NCBI GenBank assembly: GCA_902517815.1
Contig: CABYED010000002.1
Span: 124,001 to 188,000, forward strand
Reading direction: 5' to 3'
From: an uncultured SAR116 cluster alpha proteobacterium
GTDB lineage: Bacteria; Pseudomonadota; Alphaproteobacteria; Puniceispirillales; Marisalimonadaceae
Length of the DNA stretch: 64,000 nucleotides
Shown piece after piece: positions 52,179-60,453 of the stretch; the stretch's first letter is position 1, and each line of letters opens with the position of its first letter. The notes beneath the pieces are model-generated. The model had not been told where the DNA came from and ran no database searches. It worked only from the letters and a program-made list of their open reading frames with translations. The position numbers were made by a program, and so were the translations under genes.

Positions 52179-53084
52179 ATGAAAAGAAATTTTATTGGTT
52201 ATGGAAAAGAAAAGCCAAAAATTCTTTGGCCTGAAGAAAATAAAATTGCAGTATCATTTGTTGTAAACATTGAAGAGGGTGCAGAGCTTTCGATTTCATC
52301 AGGCGATAGTCAAAATGAGCATGTATACGAAAATAATAAAATTAAAATATTAGATATCCCAGATCTTTGTATGGAGTCTCATTTCGAATATGGTCTAAGG
52401 TCAGGTATTTGGCGTATTTTTGACGTTTTTGATAAATACAACGTAAAAGCAACATTTAGTTGTTGTTCTTTAGCGTTAGAAAATTCTCCTTGGTTAATAG
52501 ATGAAATATTAAACAGAAATCATGAAATATCTGCTCATAGTGTGAAATGGATATCCCATGCGTATCTAAACAGAACAGAGGAGAAACAAATAATTAATGA
52601 ATGTTACTCCTCAATATTAAAACTTTCTGGTCATCCACCAGTTGGTTGGCACACAAAATCTAGCACTTCGCCATTTACGAGGGATCTTTTAATTGAGCAT
52701 GGAGGATTTATATATGATTCAAATGCATACAATGACGACATACCTTATGTTGTAAAGAAAAATGATCATAAACTTGTTATTATTCCATATTCATTTGATA
52801 CTAATGATATGAGATTTGATGGTAACAATGGTTTTGTACAAGGTGATGATTTTAATATTTATTGTAAAGAATCATTTAATCAACTTTTCTCAGAAACAGA
52901 TGATGGTTCCATAAGAATGATGTCTATTGGACTACATCCTAGAATTATCGGAAGACCAGGAAGAATTAAGGGGCTTGAAGATTTTATCAAATATATAAAA
53001 ACCTTTGAAAATGTATGGATACCAAAGAGAATGGATATAGCAAAATATTGCTTAGAAAAGGAATCATTCAATTTTTTTGATTAA
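52179..53084 (+). CDS. puuE: Allantoinase PuuE (polysaccharide-deacetylase fold)
   Basis: Hydrolyses allantoin to allantoate using the NodB/polysaccharide deacetylase fold, without the amidohydrolase metal site. 301 aa. The family signature FVVNIEEGAELSISSGD sits near the N-terminus, followed by FDVFDKYNVKATFSCC, EISAHSVKWISH (His) and GWHTKSSTSPFTRDLLIEHGG. The C-terminal IGLHPRIIGRPGRI is also typical. The ATG follows the previous stop directly (TAAATG). Together with allantoicase it gives the route allantoin to allantoate to ureidoglycolate. Confidence 0.92.
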   Translation: MKRNFIGYGKEKPKILWPEENKIAVSFVVNIEEGAELSISSGDSQNEHVYENNKIKILDIPDLCMESHFEYGLRSGIWRIFDVFDKYNVKATFSCCSLALENSPWLIDEILNRNHEISAHSVKWISHAYLNRTEEKQIINECYSSILKLSGHPPVGWHTKSSTSPFTRDLLIEHGGFIYDSNAYNDDIPYVVKKNDHKLVIIPYSFDTNDMRFDGNNGFVQGDDFNIYCKESFNQLFSETDDGSIRMMSIGLHPRIIGRPGRIKGLEDFIKYIKTFENVWIPKRMDIAKYCLEKESFNFFD

Positions 53085-53141
53085 ATTTTTAACATTTATT
53101 TAAAGTAACTTAATTAAATTTTTGGTTACCTTTAATTCAAT

Positions 53142-53170
53142 TTGACTCTTTATTCCTCTAAATGCTTAAT
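53142..53170 (+). promoter_or_regulatory. Putative sigma-70 promoter of the TRAP-hyu operon
   Basis: TTGACT (53142-53147) and CTTAAT (53165-53170) are separated by exactly 17 nt, matching consensus at five and four of six positions. They lie in the 117-nt gap between puuE and the DctP gene, about 31 nt before the ATG, with an AAAGGAAT ribosome binding site in between. Confidence 0.55.
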
Positions 53171-53201
53171 TATTACACATTTACAATGAAAGGAATTAAT
53201 A

Positions 53202-54176
53202 ATGATTACAAAAATTTTTAAAAGAACGTTTCTTTTTGTAGCTGTTTCTATCTTTAGTTTTAATTTGCATGCAGCAGATTGGACAATGGCTTCAGGCTAT
53301 CCAAAAAGTAACTTTCATACTCAAAATATAATTAAATTTATAGATGATGTTAAGTCCACTACTTCAGTTAATATTAATTTAAATCCAAATGATACTCTTA
53401 TTAAATTAGATGCAATAAAAACATCTCTTCAAAGAGGACAGATCCCAATTGGAGAAATTAGGTTAGGTATTTATGGTAATGAAGACCCAATGTATATTTT
53501 AGCTGGATTACCTTTTATTGCACCAGACTATTCAAGTGCTTGGTTGCTAAAAGATGTGCAGATGGAATATCTTCAGAAAAAATTTGATAAAAAAGGACTT
53601 ATGATCTTATATACTGCCCCATGGCCAGGACAAGGGTTTTATACTAAGTTTCCTGTAAATAGTGTCTCTGACTTTAGTGGTAAAAAACTGAGAATATATT
53701 CTACAGCCACACAACAAATGGGATCTATGTTAGGATTTAATGCAACAATTCTACCTTTTGCAGAAATTCCTCAGGCATTTTCTACAGGTCTTATTGAAGC
53801 TTTATTTACTAGTCCTCAAACAGGTATAGATATTCAAGCATGGGATAATACAAAACATTTTACATATGCTGGAGCTATTTTTAGTAAAAATGCTGTAGTT
53901 GTAACTAAAAAAGCCTTTAATGCTCTATCAAAAGGTGATCAGAGTAACATGTTAGCTGCTGCAAAAAAAGCTGAGCTTAGAGGTTGGGAAATGAGTGCTG
54001 AAACTACTAAAAAGCAAATTGATATCCTTAAGAAAAATGGAATGTCTTCAAAAAATGCTCCTGACGAGGTAATTAGCAAAATGAAAAGCATTGGTCTCGA
54101 AATGATGAAAAATTGGAGATCTAAAGCTAGTCCAGAAGCTAACGCAGTATTAGATAGATATTTATCAATGCGTTAA
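53202..54176 (+). CDS. TRAP transporter solute receptor (DctP family)
   Basis: Periplasmic binding protein, 324 aa. The signal peptide KIFKRTFLFVAVSIFSFNLHA is cleaved before ADWTMASGYPKSNFH. The family's carboxylate-binding Arg segment is KKLRIYSTATQQMGSMLG, and FSTGLIEALFTSPQTG is the conserved hinge region. First gene of the operon receptor-dctQ-dctM-hyuA-hyuB. Linkage to hydantoinase genes suggests that the cargo is a carboxylated ureide, N-carbamoyl amino acid or hydantoin-derived acid rather than a C4-dicarboxylate (inference). Confidence 0.92.
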   Translation: MITKIFKRTFLFVAVSIFSFNLHAADWTMASGYPKSNFHTQNIIKFIDDVKSTTSVNINLNPNDTLIKLDAIKTSLQRGQIPIGEIRLGIYGNEDPMYILAGLPFIAPDYSSAWLLKDVQMEYLQKKFDKKGLMILYTAPWPGQGFYTKFPVNSVSDFSGKKLRIYSTATQQMGSMLGFNATILPFAEIPQAFSTGLIEALFTSPQTGIDIQAWDNTKHFTYAGAIFSKNAVVVTKKAFNALSKGDQSNMLAAAKKAELRGWEMSAETTKKQIDILKKNGMSSKNAPDEVISKMKSIGLEMMKNWRSKASPEANAVLDRYLSMR

Positions 54177-54181
54177 TATTT

Positions 54182-54251
54182 CAGAAAGATAGCCATGAGA
54201 AATAAATTAAATAAGTTATATTTATATAGCGGCTATCTTTCTGCCTTTTTT
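54182..54251 (+). promoter_or_regulatory. 13-bp perfect inverted repeat enclosing the dctQ start codon, with T6 tail
   Basis: CAGAAAGATAGCC (54182-54194) pairs perfectly with GGCTATCTTTCTG (54231-54243); the 36-nt loop starts with the dctQ ATG (54195). A run of six T follows (54246-54251), so the structure resembles an intragenic terminator after the receptor gene. It would also hide the dctQ ribosome binding region. Likely effect: less permease than receptor. Confidence 0.6.
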
Positions 54252-54710
54252 ATGGTACTTATTGCTTTGACCATAGTTGCGCAAATTCTAGGAAGATTTG
54301 TAAATATCACAGTAGATTCTACTGAAACTGCCGGCTTTAGTTTAGCTGCTCTAACTTTTTTTGGACTCTCATATACTTTTCATAGCGGTGAACATATAAG
54401 AGTTACCTTATTTACAAGATTGTTAGGGAAAAAAGTAAGAAGATATCAAGAGCTCTTCTCATTGTCATTTTGTATTATAATTACTAGTTATTTGACGTAT
54501 TGGAGTTGGGATTTTGTATATTTTTCATTTATTTTTGATGATATTAGCCCAGGTCTATTGGCTATCCCTTTTTGGATTCCAAGGATAAGCATGTCAATAG
54601 GAGTAACTATATTTTTAGTGGCTCTTATTGATGATTTTTTTACAGTTTGGAAAAAGGAACAGCCATCTTATGTTAAAAATGCTAATCCTATATTGAAAGA
54701 TAATACTTAA
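54195..54710 (+). CDS. TRAP transporter small permease subunit (DctQ family)
   Basis: A 171-aa membrane protein with four hydrophobic segments, the usual DctQ topology. Family features: GRFVNITVDSTETAGFSLAALTFFGLSYTFHSGEHIRV (the conserved acidic loop and H-I-R-V) and IPFWIPRISMSIGVTIFLVALIDDF in the last part. It begins 18 nt after the receptor gene, but its start codon lies in the loop of a strong inverted repeat, which would lower its translation. The Shine-Dalgarno is weak (AGAAAG, inside the stem). Confidence 0.92.
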   Translation: MRNKLNKLYLYSGYLSAFFMVLIALTIVAQILGRFVNITVDSTETAGFSLAALTFFGLSYTFHSGEHIRVTLFTRLLGKKVRRYQELFSLSFCIIITSYLTYWSWDFVYFSFIFDDISPGLLAIPFWIPRISMSIGVTIFLVALIDDFFTVWKKEQPSYVKNANPILKDNT

Positions 54711-54721
54711 AAGAGAAATAC

Positions 54722-56020
54722 ATGGCGACTGGTTTATCATTAGTTTTATTTATTTTATTACTATTTCTTCTGTCTCTAGGCATATGGGTGGCTCCAGCAT
54801 TAATCACCCTTGGATACATTTTATTAGAATTTTTTACTCCTGCACCTGTGGGATCCCTGCTTGCTAGTACCTTATGGGATGCAAGTTGGAATTGGGCATT
54901 AACAGCGTTACCATTATTTATATGGATGGGAGAGATACTTTTTAGAACAAGACTTTCATCAGAAATGTTTAAAGGTCTTGCACCAATGTTATCTAATCTG
55001 CCTGGAGGGTTATTACATGTAAATGTAGTTGGTTGTGGTATAATGGCAGCTGTTGCAGGTTCAAGTGCAGTTACTTGCGCTACAATAGGAAGAATGAGTA
55101 TTCCTGAATTAAAGAAAAGAGATTATGACGAAACTCTTAGTATTGGTTCCTTAGCAGGCTCAGGAACATTAGGATTGTTAATTCCACCTTCAATCATGCT
55201 GATTGTTTATGGTGTTTTAGCTCAAGTCTCTATTTCAAGACTTTTTATTGCAGGCGTTTTGCCAGGTATCATGATTATTTTAATTTTTATGTCTTACATA
55301 GCAATAAGGTCTAAACTTAACCCTTCCTTAGCACCTAAACAAAATGTAAGTTATACTTTCTTCGAAAAAATAAAGGCAGCAAGAAATTTGCTTCCAGTAG
55401 TTGCATTAATATTTTTTGTTCTTGGATCTATTTATGGTGGTTACGCTACTCCAACAGAGGCTGCAACCATTGGTGTGATAGGTGCACTAATACTTGCCTG
55501 GTCTTCAAATTCACTAAATTTTAAGAGTTTTATGGATAGCTTAATGGGTGCTGTAAAAACTTCTTGTATGATTAATTTTATAATTGTAGGTGCAGCATTT
55601 CTTTCTGTTGCTATGGGATACACTGGTATACCAAAACAATTAGGGCAAATTGTAAATGACTTTCAATTATCACAACTCTCACTTTTGGCAATTCTAACCA
55701 TATTATACATTTTCCTTGGTTGTTTCCTCGAGGGAACATCCATGATGGTGTTGACTGCATCTGTAGTCTTACCAATGGTTCAGACAGCTGGTATAGATTT
55801 AATATGGTTTGGAATTTTTACTGTAATAGTTGTTGAAATGGCACAGATTACTCCTCCAGTCGGATTTAATCTTTTTGTCCTTCAAGGAATGACGGGTAGA
55901 GATATATTGAAAGTTACAAAAGCAGCATTACCCTTTTTCTTTTTAATGTTATTAAGTATAGTCATAATTGTAATTTTTCCTCAAATTGTTACTGCACCTG
56001 TCAACTTTATGATTCAATGA
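54722..56020 (+). CDS. TRAP transporter large permease subunit (DctM family)
   Basis: The 432-aa transport subunit with about 12 transmembrane segments. Characteristic motifs: GGLLHVNVVGCGIMAAVAGSSAVTCATIGRM, GSLAGSGTLGLLIPPSIMLIVYG and the second-half ITPPVGFNLFVLQGMTG. GGYATPTEAATIGVIGAL is the conserved central loop. It imports the solute delivered by the DctP protein using a sodium gradient. 11 nt after dctQ and 23 nt before hyuA, so it is co-transcribed with hydantoinase genes. Confidence 0.94.
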   Translation: MATGLSLVLFILLLFLLSLGIWVAPALITLGYILLEFFTPAPVGSLLASTLWDASWNWALTALPLFIWMGEILFRTRLSSEMFKGLAPMLSNLPGGLLHVNVVGCGIMAAVAGSSAVTCATIGRMSIPELKKRDYDETLSIGSLAGSGTLGLLIPPSIMLIVYGVLAQVSISRLFIAGVLPGIMIILIFMSYIAIRSKLNPSLAPKQNVSYTFFEKIKAARNLLPVVALIFFVLGSIYGGYATPTEAATIGVIGALILAWSSNSLNFKSFMDSLMGAVKTSCMINFIIVGAAFLSVAMGYTGIPKQLGQIVNDFQLSQLSLLAILTILYIFLGCFLEGTSMMVLTASVVLPMVQTAGIDLIWFGIFTVIVVEMAQITPPVGFNLFVLQGMTGRDILKVTKAALPFFFLMLLSIVIIVIFPQIVTAPVNFMIQ

Positions 56021-56043
56021 TTGTTTTTGTAGGATTTCAATAA

Positions 56044-58113
56044 ATGAGACTAGCTATTGATATCGGTGGAACTTTTACAGATATAGTTTTAGAAGATAAA
56101 ACTAACCTTTTTACTAAAAAAGTTCTTACTTCTTCCTCTCAACCTGAAGTTGCAGTAATTCAGGGGGTAGTAGAACTATTACATGAAAATAGTATAAATT
56201 CTTCAAATATAAAGATGATCATTCATGGTACGACTTTGGCTACAAATGCAATCATTGAAAGAAAGGGTGCTAAGACTTGTTTTATAACAACTGAGGGTTT
56301 TAGAGATGTTTTAGACATTGGTTATGAAAGTAGATTTGATCAGTATGACATACTTATTGAAAAAACAATGTCAATTGTTCCAAGAAAGCACAGATATGTA
56401 ATAGAAGAAAGAACTGATATTAATGGATCAATAATAAAACCTATTAATGTTAAAAAATTCCAGAGTCTAGTTGATACTATCAAAAAAGAAAAATTTGAAA
56501 GTATTGGAATTGGCTTTCTTCATTCTTATGCAAATTCTAAAAATGAAAATGAACTAAAAGAATTTTTATTAAAATATTTACCAGATGTAGAGGTCAGTAT
56601 ATCTTCTGATGTATGTCCAGAAATAAGAGAATATGAACGTTTTACCACTACTGTAGTAAACTCATACATAAAACCTTTAATATCTACTTATTTAAAAAAA
56701 TTAGATACTGAATTGAGGCAAAAAGGTTTCAATTGTCCGCTCTTATTAATGACCTCTGGTGGAACTTTAACTAACGTGACAAGTGCATGTAATAACCCAG
56801 TTAGGTTAGTTGAGTCTGGTCCTGCTGGTGGTGCTATTTTGGCAACATCTATATCTGAAGATTTGAAATTAGATAAAGTTATATCATTCGATATGGGAGG
56901 AACAACCGCTAAGATAACCATAATTGAAAATCAGAAAGCAATTAAAGCTCGAGAGTTTGAAGTTGACAGAAAAGCGAGGTTTAAAAAAGGAAGTGGCCTA
57001 CCCTTAAGAATTCCTGTAATCGAAATGGTTGAGATTGGCGCAGGAGGTGGATCCATAGCGAGGGTAAATAAGTTGGAGCAAATAATTACTGGACCAGACA
57101 GTGCTGGCTCAAATCCAGGCCCAGCATGTTACTCAAACGGGGGTGATAATCCAACAATTACAGATGCAGATTTAGTAATAGGCAAGATTGATGCTGATAA
57201 ATTTGCAGGGGGTAAAATAAACCTATCCAAAGAATTTGCTAACAATGCAATTACAAAAAATATAAGTGACAAGCTTAACATTAAAACTGAAACAGCCGCA
57301 TTAGCAATATCTGAAATAGTAGATGAAACTATGTCAAATGCAGCTAGAGTTCACACCGTTGAACAAGGTCACGAAACATCAAACAGAACTCTGATTGGAT
57401 TTGGAGGAGCTGCCCCTCTTCATATCTCAAGAGTTGCAGAAAAATTAAGAGTAAAAAAAATTATCATCCCTACAAATGCAAGTGTAGGTTCAGCAGTCGG
57501 TTTTTTGAAAGCTCCTGTTGGATACGAAGTAGTAAAAAGTCTTAGAATGTTATTAAATAAATTTAACTTTAAAAAAGTTAATAATTTACTAAGTTCCATG
57601 AGGGATGAAGCAAAAAAAATTATACAAAACAACTCTGAAAAAACAGAATATATCGAAGAGCGTTTTGCATTTATGCGATATGCTGGACAAGGGCACGAAA
57701 TTAAAGTGCCTATTGATAACGAGGTGTTATATGATGAAGACGCAAAAAAAATCAAAAAATCTTTCGAATTAAATTACGAAAAACTATATTCTAGAATACT
57801 GCCAAATGCAGACATAGAAATTTTAACCTGGTCTTTGTCATTATCTATTTTGAGTGAGAATTCAAATGAATATATAGAATTAGACTCTTATAAAAAAATT
57901 AAAGAAAATTCTCTAATTGATTTCTGTGATTATGAAAGCGGAGAAAAAATTAAAATACCAAATTACGAAAGGACAGAGTTAAATCCAGGTGATTTGATAC
58001 AAGGTCAATGTGTGATTACAGAGGCTCAAACTACAATAGTTGTCTCTAATAATTTTAACACAAAAGTTTTAAGTAATAATTATTTGCTAATGGAATATAC
58101 AGATAATGAATAA
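56044..58113 (+). CDS. hyuA: ATP-dependent hydantoinase/5-oxoprolinase subunit A
   Basis: A subunit of a HyuA/HyuB (N-methylhydantoinase or oxoprolinase) complex that uses ATP to open a cyclic amide such as a hydantoin. 689 aa. The actin-fold N-terminal domain starts LAIDIGGTFTDIVLED, with HGTTLATNAIIERKGAKT; the central part has PVRLVESGPAGGAILA and VISFDMGGTTAKI; then EMVEIGAGGGSIARV, GFGGAAPLHISRVA and the C-terminal MRYAGQGHEIKVPI. It overlaps hyuB by 8 nt. Linked with a TRAP importer and a racemase-like gene. Confidence 0.94.
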   Translation: MRLAIDIGGTFTDIVLEDKTNLFTKKVLTSSSQPEVAVIQGVVELLHENSINSSNIKMIIHGTTLATNAIIERKGAKTCFITTEGFRDVLDIGYESRFDQYDILIEKTMSIVPRKHRYVIEERTDINGSIIKPINVKKFQSLVDTIKKEKFESIGIGFLHSYANSKNENELKEFLLKYLPDVEVSISSDVCPEIREYERFTTTVVNSYIKPLISTYLKKLDTELRQKGFNCPLLLMTSGGTLTNVTSACNNPVRLVESGPAGGAILATSISEDLKLDKVISFDMGGTTAKITIIENQKAIKAREFEVDRKARFKKGSGLPLRIPVIEMVEIGAGGGSIARVNKLEQIITGPDSAGSNPGPACYSNGGDNPTITDADLVIGKIDADKFAGGKINLSKEFANNAITKNISDKLNIKTETAALAISEIVDETMSNAARVHTVEQGHETSNRTLIGFGGAAPLHISRVAEKLRVKKIIIPTNASVGSAVGFLKAPVGYEVVKSLRMLLNKFNFKKVNNLLSSMRDEAKKIIQNNSEKTEYIEERFAFMRYAGQGHEIKVPIDNEVLYDEDAKKIKKSFELNYEKLYSRILPNADIEILTWSLSLSILSENSNEYIELDSYKKIKENSLIDFCDYESGEKIKIPNYERTELNPGDLIQGQCVITEAQTTIVVSNNFNTKVLSNNYLLMEYTDNE

Positions 58114-59732
58114 TAATTTAATTGATGATAAGAATAATATTCAAAATCAAGTTATGTGGAACAGACTTCTGTCTGTCGTTGAAGAACAAGGTCAAACATT
58201 AGTTAGAACTGCATTTAGTCCAATTGTACGTGAATGTGGAGACATATCTGCTGGAGTATTTGACTTAGAAGGTAGAATGATGGCTCAAGCAGTTACAGGC
58301 ACTCCTGGTCACGTTAATTCAATGGCGGAGTCAGTTAAGCATTTTATCAATCATTTTCCACTAAATACAATGAATGAAGGAGACATATTCATTACTAATG
58401 ATCCATGGATGGGTACAGGTCATTTGAATGATTTTGTATTAACAACCCCTTGTTTTAAAAACAACAAAATAGTTGGTCTTTTTTCATGTACATCACATTT
58501 GACTGACATTGGAGGATTAGGAGTGGGTCCTGATGCTACTGATATACACATGGAAGGTCTTTATATACCTATGTTAAAATTAGCTGACAGAGGTGTGATG
58601 AATGAAACATTGTTAAAGCTAGTTAGCCAAAACACAAGACAACCAGTAGAAACAGAAGGTGATGTTTACTCATTGGCCGCGTGTAATGACATAGGTTGCA
58701 AAAGATTAGTAGAGATGATGAACGAATTTGGAATTGATAATTTAAAGAATTTATCTGATTTTATTTATGACAAGTCACTTTCAGCCGTAGAAAATGAAAT
58801 TAATAAAATTCCAAACGGTGTATATGAAAATTCTATGATGATAGATGGATTTGAAAAAGATATTAAATTAGAGGCAAAATTAAATGTTTCTGATAAATCA
58901 ATATCAGTTGATTATACAGGTACTTCTGACAAATCTAAGTTTGGTATAAATGTTCCATTATCATATACTAAAGCTTATACCTGTTTTGGTTTGAGTTGTC
59001 TTGTAAGTGCAGAAATACCAAACAATGCAGGCTCTTTAAAACCTTTTGAAATTGATGCACCATTAGGATCGATTTTAAACGCTCCATATCCTGCTGCAGT
59101 TTGTGCAAGGCATATTATTGGTCAAATGCTTCCAGATGTGGTTTTTTGGTTGTTTAGAAAAGGCCATACCAGAAAAAGTTCCTGCCGAAGGTGCTTCTTG
59201 TTTGTGGAACATTACATTTCGTGGAAAAACTGATAGGGGAGCAAACAATAACTCACTATTTGCTGTCACTGCAGTAGTTAATGGTGGAACAGGGGCTAGA
59301 CCAAACAAGGATGGGTTATCAGCCACTGCCTACCCTTCTGGTGTAAAAGGAACTCCAGTTGAAATTAATGAAGCTGTTGCTCCATTATTGTTCTTAAAAA
59401 AAGAATATAATCCAGGAAGTGGTGGTAAAGGTAAGTATAATGGTGGTTTGGGTCAATTAATTGAAATCAAATCAGCAATTAATGAAGATATGGATCTTTT
59501 AGCTTCTTTTGATAGAATTAAATTTCCTGCGAGAGGTCGTTTAAATGGAAGCAATGGTAAGCCTGGACAAGTCTCAATTAAGGGTAAAGGGAAGTTAAAT
59601 GGTAAAGGCACACAAGTCATTAAGGCAGGGGATATCTTACAAATTCATACACCTGGTGGTGCTGGTTATGGAGATTACTCAGAAAGAGATCAGGTTATGT
59701 TAAAAAAAGATTTAGAGAACGAGTTTTTATAA
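58106..59732 (+). pseudogene. hyuB: ATP-dependent hydantoinase/5-oxoprolinase subunit B, broken by a 1-nt frameshift
   Basis: The track shows two overlapping ORFs (58106-59233 and 59103-59732) that are halves of one gene. Frame 1 reads to MLPDVVF and then runs into unrelated residues; frame 2 continues correctly with GCLEKAIPEKVPAEGASCLWN. Restoring frame requires skipping one T in the six-T run at 59142-59147, giving a 541-aa protein of the usual HyuB size. N-terminal motifs WNRLLSVVEEQGQTLVRTAFSPIVRECGDISAGVF and ITNDPWMGTGHLNDF and the C-terminal HTPGGAGYGD are intact and nothing else is damaged. So it is a sequencing or assembly error, a very recent mutation, or a slippage site. Confidence 0.85.
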
Positions 59733-59737
59733 TTAAT

Positions 59738-60442
59738 TTAAATTGGTATTCCAAAATTTCGACTAGGTTTAGTAGTAAATTTTTTTATTTGTATATCTAG
59801 TTTGACAAAATTCTCTATTAAAGCTGTTGCAGCTGTAACTCCTTCTATTATGGGTATATTGAATTTTTTACTTAAATTTTTTTTCAAATTTAAAATACCA
59901 GGGCTTGTTATAATGATGGCCTCTGGATCATCTTCTGTAATTGTTCTTTTTATTTCGTTATCTAATTTATTTAAGTTTGATTTTGACATTGTGTCCATAT
60001 CTAACACTGGAACTTCTATTGAATTTATAGATACACACTTATGTTCCATGTCATATTTTATTAAGTTATTTTTTAAAGCTTCATGTGATTGAGATAAATT
60101 CGTGATTATTGAAAACTTATTTGCAATCATATTGGCAGTATAAAATGAAGCTTCACCTAAACCAATTATTGGTTTTGAAGTTATTTTTCTAATTGTATCT
60201 ACACCAATATCTTCAAAGGAAATAATTATAAAAGCATCTGAAGAATTATTTGTTTCAACTGCGTTAAGTAATTTTGAAATATTTATGGTTTCACTGTGCA
60301 AGTCATAATAGTTTTCTTGAAAATTTTTATTATTAATCAAAATACTAGAACTTTTATCCAATATTTTTTGTGCACAAAGCTTGATTTTTTTATTTGGGAT
60401 AGCTGATGCGTAAGGATTAATGATACAAATTTCAATGCTCAA
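59738..60442 (-). CDS. Asp/Glu/hydantoin racemase-like protein lacking both catalytic cysteines (Ser/Ser)
   Basis: A 234-aa paralogue of the 35049 and 51429 proteins. It keeps IEICIINPYAS, GLGEASFYTANM and IEVPVLDMDTM, but the first catalytic cysteine is serine (FIIISFEDIGVD, S75) and the second is also serine (AIIITSPGILNL, S180). It is closer in sequence to the 35049 product than to 51429. It is convergent with hyuB (5-nt gap) and transcribed behind the molybdoenzyme gene (11-nt gap). Function unknown; paired Ser replacement in place of Cys suggests either a changed reaction or loss of racemisation. Confidence 0.82.
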   Translation of the reverse strand: MSIEICIINPYASAIPNKKIKLCAQKILDKSSSILINNKNFQENYYDLHSETINISKLLNAVETNNSSDAFIIISFEDIGVDTIRKITSKPIIGLGEASFYTANMIANKFSIITNLSQSHEALKNNLIKYDMEHKCVSINSIEVPVLDMDTMSKSNLNKLDNEIKRTITEDDPEAIIITSPGILNLKKNLSKKFNIPIIEGVTAATALIENFVKLDIQIKKFTTKPSRNFGIPI

Positions 60443-60453
60443 GTCAGAGTTCT

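Noticed and set aside
59103-59732. ORF-track entry as a separate 209-aa gene
   Set aside because: Its first residues (MQGILLVKCF) are out-of-frame reading of hyuB; from GCLEKA onward it is the C-terminal half of hyuB after a 1-nt frameshift.
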